Below, in pieces: positions 59,751 through 64,000 of a stretch of DNA of 64,000 nt. Source of the DNA: Rhodocyclaceae bacterium. GTDB lineage: Bacteria > Pseudomonadota > Gammaproteobacteria > Burkholderiales > Rhodocyclaceae. Position 1 is the stretch's first letter. Every line of letters begins with the position of its first letter. The translations under genes and the position numbers were made by a program. The notes beneath the pieces are model-generated. The model was not told where the DNA came from. It searched no databases and saw only the letters and a list, made by a program, of their open reading frames with translations. The stretch is from NCBI GenBank assembly GCA_016721505.1, contig JADKHX010000003.1:372001-436000 (forward strand), read 5' to 3'.

Positions 59751-60985
59751 AGACGATAGGACTTTTAATCGCAGTTTTGGCGCTGCCAATTGGCGTCAAT
59801 GCAGCGTCGCCGGTGAATCCGGTGGGCTTGCTACCGACGGAGGTCGCACGGCCGTTAATCGAACAAGACCCCGGCGTTGCTGCGGCACGTGCAGGTCTCG
59901 AAGTCGCTTTGCAAGAAGCGAATATTCTCAATAGCTCGCCGTATGAATGGACGCTGAACGCTAGCAGCCAGCGCCGCCGTATTGACAATGCTCCGCGCTC
60001 CAACGAATGGAATTTTGGCGTTGAGCGCACGCTGCGTTTGCCCGGAAAAGCCAGCGCAGATCGCAGCATAGGCGCAGCGACGGTGGAGGAATCGCAAGCG
60101 CGATATGGCGATGCGCTACTATCAACGGGGCGCGAGTTGATGACATCGTGGGTGGATTGGTTAGTCGCCGAGCGTGCATTGGAACTCAGCGAGGCTAATC
60201 TGCAAGCAACGCGCACGGGCTTAGCGGCGGTTGAAAAACGCGAGCGTGCAGGCGATGCCTCGAAGCTTGAGCTAAGCATCGCACAGGCAGAAATGGCCGA
60301 GCAGCGACGCGCCGGCATCGAAGCGAAGACGCAGGCGTGGTCAGCGTGGTCGCGTTTGTCGTCGCGCTTCGTTGGCGTGAAGCAGCAACGCGTTGACTTG
60401 CCTTCGCCGATTCTTATTGACGATGCGGGAACGTTTTGGCGCGACCGAATTTTGGCGCAAAGTGACGAATTGAAGTTTAGCCAAACACAAATTCGACTTG
60501 CCCAAGCCAACGCCGAGCGCGCGCGTAGCGACAAAATGCCCGATCCGACTTTGGGCTTTTATTCGGCATCAGAAGCGCGCAGTAGTGAGCGAATTTCCGG
60601 CGTCACGATCAGCATTCCTTTGCCCGGCGAATCGCGCAGTGCAAGAAGCGACAAAGCCATTGCCTCGGCGACCATGGCGCGTCACGAAGCGCTGTTAAAA
60701 CAGCGGCAAATTGAAGCGCAAACGGCGAGCGCGGTGGTGATGGCCAAGGGCAGTTTTGAAAGCTTGCAAATCGCCAACGAAGGCGCGACGGCGATGCAAG
60801 AAAACGCCGCACTCACCCAGCGCGCCTACGTCTTGGGCGAAGCCGATTTGCAAACCATGCTCACGGCACGCCGACAGGCCACTGCGGCCAACAACACTGC
60901 GCTACAAGCCCGCGCTGCGGCGCTCAAAGCCTATTACGGCCTGCTAATTGACGCGCATCTGATTTGGGACTTGGAGCACCCTTAA
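59747..60985 (+). CDS. czcC: outer membrane efflux factor (CzcC/TolC family)
   Basis: 412 residues with a signal peptide (MKTIGLLIAVLALPIGVNA). Two long helical repeats are visible, one around RERAGDASKLELSIAQAEMAE and a second around TQRAYVLGEADLQTMLTARRQA, the internal duplication of the TolC family. It provides the outer-membrane tunnel for CzcA-CzcB. Unusually it is last, after DUF3240, rather than first. A repeat copy and a terminator follow directly. Confidence 0.9.
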   Translation: MKTIGLLIAVLALPIGVNAASPVNPVGLLPTEVARPLIEQDPGVAAARAGLEVALQEANILNSSPYEWTLNASSQRRRIDNAPRSNEWNFGVERTLRLPGKASADRSIGAATVEESQARYGDALLSTGRELMTSWVDWLVAERALELSEANLQATRTGLAAVEKRERAGDASKLELSIAQAEMAEQRRAGIEAKTQAWSAWSRLSSRFVGVKQQRVDLPSPILIDDAGTFWRDRILAQSDELKFSQTQIRLAQANAERARSDKMPDPTLGFYSASEARSSERISGVTISIPLPGESRSARSDKAIASATMARHEALLKQRQIEAQTASAVVMAKGSFESLQIANEGATAMQENAALTQRAYVLGEADLQTMLTARRQATAANNTALQARAAALKAYYGLLIDAHLIWDLEHP

Positions 60986-60987
60986 CA

Positions 60988-61014
60988 ACGGCGTGTCACC
61001 AGCACCAACTGAGA
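60988..61014 (+). repeat. dispersed 27-bp repeat, copy 13 (after czcC)
   Basis: Arm ACGGCGTGTCAC, core CAGCACCAACT, then diverged end GAGA. It begins 2 bp after the czcC stop and is 20 bp upstream of the terminator hairpin. Confidence 0.9.
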
Positions 61015-61034
61015 TTGCCTCGCACTTTGTCGGG

Positions 61035-61061
61035 AAAAAGCCACCTTCGGGTGGCTTTTTT
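61035..61061 (+). terminator. rho-independent terminator of the czc operon
   Basis: Stem AAAGCCACC / GGTGGCTTT with a TTCG loop and six T. Nearly the same stem-loop as at 54494, so the czc region lies between two almost identical terminators. Confidence 0.9.
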
Positions 61062-61071
61062 GTTCGGCGTA

Positions 61072-61205
61072 CAGGGAACGCATATCCTGTTCAAGCAGTT
61101 GAACGATGCCCACGGACATGAAGTCGGCGACCAAAGCTGATTGAAGGTGCCGGACGCCTGCCGCGGGTGGTGCGCGACACCGACACGGTTGCCCGCTTGG
61201 CCCGA
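61072..61205 (+). pseudogene. fragment of a GGDEF domain
   Basis: Plus-strand reading gives H-I-L-F-K-Q-L-N-D-A-H-G-H-E-V-G-D, then one base is missing, then L-I-E-G-A-G-R-L-P-R-V-V-R-D-T-D-T-V-A-R-L-A. This is the segment of a diguanylate cyclase from the FKxxND(x)HGHxxGD motif up to just before GGDEF. It is cut off by the HigA remnant. No start and no remaining domain nearby, so it is debris. It is not a piece of the intact cyclase at 20119 moved here in recent time, since the residues differ. Confidence 0.65.
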
Positions 61206-61440
61206 TGCACGCCTCCAGATCGCGCGGCGGCAATCCTTGTTATTCCATGTGGAATTTAGTTGCCTCGACTGAATCAGCTGCCTCTATCGCATAGTGCTTG
61301 TTCTCGTAGGCTTCAATCAATGTCACCAGCACCTTCATTTCATCAGCCTCCGGCGATCCTTTCTTTGACTGAAAGATGCCTTCAAAATGCATAAATGCTG
61401 CCTTCAATTCTCTGTCCTTGCGGATGAAATTTGTCTCGTC
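61190..61440 (-). pseudogene. broken HigA-type antitoxin remnant 1
   Basis: The minus-strand reading E-T-N-F-I-R-K-D-R-E-L-K-A-A-F, then MKVLVTLIEAYENKHYAIE, then T-K-F-H-M-E-stop-Q-G-L-P-P-R-D-L-E and C-I-G-P-S-G, follows the HigA/XRE antitoxin pattern (LVTLIEAYE, KFRMEQxGL, DLE). An in-frame TAA is at 61240-61242, and the homology ends at the junction with the GGDEF fragment. The N-terminus is missing. No toxin gene is adjacent. Confidence 0.7.
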
Positions 61441-61455
61441 TCATTGACGTTGATT

Positions 61456-63525
61456 TCAAAACTTCATCCGTTGGATTCGCACCGCATTCACTATCGCCAA
61501 TAGCGCTACGCCAACGTCGGCAAACACGGCTTCCCACATGGTAGCCAGGCCACCGGCACCAAGTATCAATACGACAAGCTTTACGCCAAAGGCCAGTGTA
61601 ATGTTTTGCCAGACTATGCGCTTCGTCTGTTTTCCAATGGCGATCGCGACGGGAATTTTGCTCGGTTTGTCGTCCTGAATAACAACATCCGCAGTTTCGA
61701 TAGTGGCATCGCTACCCAGACCACCCATCGCAATGCCAACATCGCTCAAGGCAACTACCGGCGCATCGTTGACACCATCCCCCACAAACGCCACGGTTTC
61801 ACTGCGGGCCTTGAGCATTTTTACTTGGTTGACCTTGTCTTCAGGCAGCAGATCGCCAAAAGCCTGTGTTATCCCTAGTTGGATGGCCACCGCTTGCACG
61901 ACGGAATTCTTGTCGCCACTGAGCATGGTAATTTTTACGTCCATGGCTTTCAGCAGGTTCACTGTCTCTTGCGCATCTTCCTTGATGCTGTCCGCAATGG
62001 TGATATAGCCCGCGAATTTTTTGTCGTAAGCAATAGCGATTACGGTATAGACAATGCTGGCGGGGTCGATATCAAAGGCAATGCCGAATTTGCTGAGCAA
62101 CCTGAAATTCCCCACCAATAATTCTTTGCCATTTACCGCGGCTTTAAGCCCATGCCCTGAAATTTCCTCCACATTGTTCAGCACGATCCTGCTATCAAGA
62201 TCACCGACAAATTGATGAATGGCCGTGGCTACAGGATGGGAGCTTTGACCTTCCAGCGCATTGACCATTTGCAGAATTTCATCTCTATTGAACTCAGGCT
62301 TTAGGTCGACAGCTTGTACTTTGAAGACCCCTTCGGTCATGGTGCCGGTTTTATCCATGACCACGTTTTGGATGGTGGAAATGCTGTCCAGAAAATTGCT
62401 GCCCTTGAACAGGATACCGTTCTTGCTGGCCGCCCCGATGCCGCCAAAATAGCCCAGCGGAATGCTAATCACCAAAGCGCAGGGGCAGGAAATAACCAGA
62501 AAGACCAGGGCACGATACAACCATTCAATGAACACATAGGTATCAACAAAGAAATAGGGTGTTACGCAAATGGCAACAGCCAAGGCGACCACAACAGGGG
62601 TATAGATTTTGGCGAATTTGCGAATGAACAACTCGGTGGGTGCTTTTTGTGCGGTAGCGTTCTGCACCAGTTCAAGAATTTTTGATAGCTTGCTGTCGGT
62701 ATAGGCCGTGGTCACTTTGATCTGCGCAACCACGTTCAGGTTAATCATACCCGCCAGTACCACTTCCCCTTGGGTTTTGGTGTCAGGTTTGCTTTCACCG
62801 GTAAGCGCCGCCGTGTTGAAAGAGGCTGTTGCTGATAATAATTCGCCATCAAGTGCGAGTTTTTCCCCGGCCTTGAGCTGAATAATTGAGCCAATAGCGA
62901 CCGTCTCGGCCTTGCGGATGGTGGCTTGATTGTTTTCCAGCACCGTTACTTCGTCTGGGCGTTGATCAAGCAGCGCCTTGATATTGGTTTTCGCTCTGCT
63001 TACTGCCAGCGTTTGGAATACTTCGCCCACTGCATAAAACAGCATTACCGCTACTGCCTCTGGATATTCACCAATGGCAAAGGCACCCAAAGTGGCAATG
63101 CCCATCAATAAAAATTCCGAAAAAATTTCGCCTTTGGCAATGCTGTCAAAAGCTTCTTTGAGCACCGGCAAACCAACAGGCAAGTAGGCGGCAACATACC
63201 AGCCGGTGCGCAACCAGCCGGTGAACCATGACTGCGGAAAATAATTGTCAAGGCCAAGGGCAATCAGGAGTGCCAGCAAACTGGCAGCGGCAGGTAAGAA
63301 CATTGTGACGATGCTGCCGCCACCATCTGAGTGATCGTGACCGTCATCATCGGCATGTTCGTGTGTTTTGTGATCACTCGCCACACGATTTTGACGTGCG
63401 GATGGCCCGTTGCCGACCTCTGCTGTTTTGCGCATTATCAGCGCTTCGGCACTGCTGTTTATCTTCTCTTCCTGTGTGCAGCAGAGCTGTTTTCCCTGTG
63501 CATCGTAGCGGTGGCTATGTGCCAT
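61456..63525 (-). CDS. heavy-metal P-type ATPase (Zn/Cd/Co-like, P1B)
   Basis: 689 residues from the ATG at 63525, which has an AAGGAACA ribosome-binding site; an ATG at 63585 would add 20 residues. Instead of the usual HMA domain the N-terminus carries CC and a His/Asp-rich stretch (HKTHEHADDDGHDHSDGGG). The core is complete: ALTGESKPD, the metal-site CPCALVIS in transmembrane 6, phosphorylation loop VMDKTGTMTEG, SSHPVATAI and VGDGVNDAPVVALSDVG. It pumps soft divalent cations out of the cytosol. It faces the czc operon and is bordered by antitoxin debris on both sides, which suggests acquisition by transfer. Confidence 0.92.
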   Translation of the reverse strand: MAHSHRYDAQGKQLCCTQEEKINSSAEALIMRKTAEVGNGPSARQNRVASDHKTHEHADDDGHDHSDGGGSIVTMFLPAAASLLALLIALGLDNYFPQSWFTGWLRTGWYVAAYLPVGLPVLKEAFDSIAKGEIFSEFLLMGIATLGAFAIGEYPEAVAVMLFYAVGEVFQTLAVSRAKTNIKALLDQRPDEVTVLENNQATIRKAETVAIGSIIQLKAGEKLALDGELLSATASFNTAALTGESKPDTKTQGEVVLAGMINLNVVAQIKVTTAYTDSKLSKILELVQNATAQKAPTELFIRKFAKIYTPVVVALAVAICVTPYFFVDTYVFIEWLYRALVFLVISCPCALVISIPLGYFGGIGAASKNGILFKGSNFLDSISTIQNVVMDKTGTMTEGVFKVQAVDLKPEFNRDEILQMVNALEGQSSHPVATAIHQFVGDLDSRIVLNNVEEISGHGLKAAVNGKELLVGNFRLLSKFGIAFDIDPASIVYTVIAIAYDKKFAGYITIADSIKEDAQETVNLLKAMDVKITMLSGDKNSVVQAVAIQLGITQAFGDLLPEDKVNQVKMLKARSETVAFVGDGVNDAPVVALSDVGIAMGGLGSDATIETADVVIQDDKPSKIPVAIAIGKQTKRIVWQNITLAFGVKLVVLILGAGGLATMWEAVFADVGVALLAIVNAVRIQRMKF

Positions 63526-63616
63526 AAATGTTCCTTTTTGAATCACATCAACGAAAATCGGTGAGCGTTTCTTGTCAAAAATCATCGCTCAATATACTCA
63601 AGGTCTGACGGCGTTT

Positions 63617-63643
63617 TGCCAGTTGGTGCTGACCACACGCCGT
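63617..63643 (-). repeat. dispersed 27-bp repeat, copy 14 (upstream of ATPase)
   Basis: Arm ACGGCGTGTGGT, core CAGCACCAACT, end GGCA on the minus strand. With a flanking GACGGCGT at 63607-63614 it forms perfect 8-bp inverted ends (GACGGCGT ... ACGCCGTC, 63607-63644). Confidence 0.88.
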
Positions 63644-63666
63644 CATTGTGATGGCGAAATTCAGCT

Positions 63667-63930
63667 TCAACCCACACCTGCCAACAAGCCCTCATGGGGA
63701 ATATGCAGTCCGCCGTGCAAGCTTTTGACTATCTGCAAACTGAGTGGGCGTTTGCGGTTTAGCACTTCAGACGCACGACCGCTTGGTCCGAGTTACGCCT
63801 CCCGATCGCTCGGCGTTAAGCCCAGTTGTTCCATGCGGAATTTAATCTGTAAGCGTGCGCTTCACGTAAAAATTTCAAGCTTGGCGCTTTCCAACCGATC
63901 AAGCTCGTCGTATCCTCTTACATAAGTGGC
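63667..63930 (-). pseudogene. broken HigA-type antitoxin remnant 2
   Basis: One minus-strand frame reads R-G-Y-D-E-L-D-R-L-E-S-A-K-L-E-I-F-T-stop, L-Q-I-K-F-R-M-E-Q-L-G-L-T-P-S-D-R-E-A-stop, L-G-P-S-G-R-A-S-E-V-L-N-R-K-R-P-L-S-L and S-L-H-G-G-L-H-I-P, then TGA at 63667-63669. The KFRMEQ...SEVLNRKRPLSL pattern is the HigA/XRE antitoxin helix-turn-helix. Internal stops lie at 63862-63864 and 63793-63795 and the N-terminus has decayed. About 64 bp (63780-63850) resemble 61195-61257 of remnant 1. Confidence 0.72.
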
Positions 63931-63976
63931 TATCAGCGCGACGCCGCTGAAGCGCTAACTTTCCGGAGATACCCGC

Positions 63977-64000
63977 ATGTCAGCTAATTCGAACGCGCCA
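63977..64000 (+). CDS. start of a gene running off the right edge
   Basis: GGAG, 8 bp, then ATG followed by seven open codons (M-S-A-N-S-N-A-P). Too short to identify. The good ribosome-binding site and position after the antitoxin remnant support a real gene. Confidence 0.45.

Noticed and set aside
61320..61334. GTCACCAGCACC within HigA remnant 1
   Set aside because: It matches 12 bp of the repeat but is part of the antitoxin coding pattern (K-V-L-V-T-L) and lacks the rest of the core.
1..64000. tRNA, rRNA, CRISPR, riboswitch or attachment sites
   Set aside because: I looked for T-loop and anticodon patterns, regularly spaced repeats and known aptamer cores and saw none. The dispersed repeat is far too widely and irregularly spaced to be a CRISPR array.

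Overview
The window looks like chromosomal DNA of a betaproteobacterium, probably Burkholderiales or a near relative. The pointers are the paired Burkholderia-type trimeric porins, the gene order miaB-phoH-ybeY-corC-lnt followed by glyQ-glyS-gmhB-plsC, the dimeric glycyl-tRNA synthetase, and the proteobacterial ubiquinone genes ubiC, ubiA and ubiD. I found no tRNA, rRNA, CRISPR array, prophage or complete insertion sequence.

Layout. 1-9.7 kb is a probable light-response locus. A MerR-type regulator with all the adenosylcobalamin photoreceptor signatures of the CarH/LitR family is translationally coupled to a fabF. It is divergent from a long minus-strand operon: folE2, FAD amine-oxidase-like protein, DUF1365, cfa, chalcone-isomerase-like protein, MFS carrier, DUF3833 lipoprotein and an SRPBCC-SDR fusion. 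Three identical-arm palindromes (TTTGTC-N3-GACAAA) lie in the divergent region. 9.7-16.9 kb holds folA, thyA, pgi, a lipase and mog. 17-30 kb holds ridA-recG-ubiC, a diguanylate cyclase, ubiA, ubiD, acetyltransferases, secreted hydrolases and a decayed DUF885 peptidase gene. 30.2-35.5 kb is an operon with an alkylglycerone-phosphate-synthase-like flavoprotein, a GlpD-like dehydrogenase, an FGGY kinase and a phosphoribosyltransferase. 35.6-40 kb has an aldo/keto reductase, an extradiol dioxygenase and orphan membrane or secreted proteins. 40.1-51.8 kb is one long minus-strand series of envelope, RNA and ribosome-maturation genes, running from miaB down to a GFA-family gene. 52-54.5 kb has two tandem porins. 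54.6-63.5 kb is a heavy-metal efflux region (czcI-like, RND czcB-czcA-DUF3240-czcC, then a P-type ATPase), whose far end is littered with gene remnants (a GGDEF fragment and two broken HigA-type antitoxins).

The most unusual feature is a dispersed 27-bp repeat with an invariant 11-bp core, CAGCACCAACT. It has 14 recognisable copies in 64 kb, plus split or decayed ones. Eight copies lie inside protein-coding genes (MFS, cfa, pgi, recG, an MBL hydrolase, a YgjP paralogue, glyS, lnt), on either strand. Together they use all five stop-free reading frames of the element without breaking the genes. This indicates a DNA- or RNA-level function such as an uptake-sequence-like signal, or a very small mobile repeat, rather than a peptide function. 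None lies between about 48.0 and 61.0 kb.

Several genes are broken or altered: DUF1365 (single frameshift), DUF885 (internal deletion plus frameshift), both HigA remnants (in-frame stops) and a gloA tail after a dioxygenase gene. The folA start seems to have been rebuilt by a palindromic repeat. All family assignments come from reading the translations; no database search was run.
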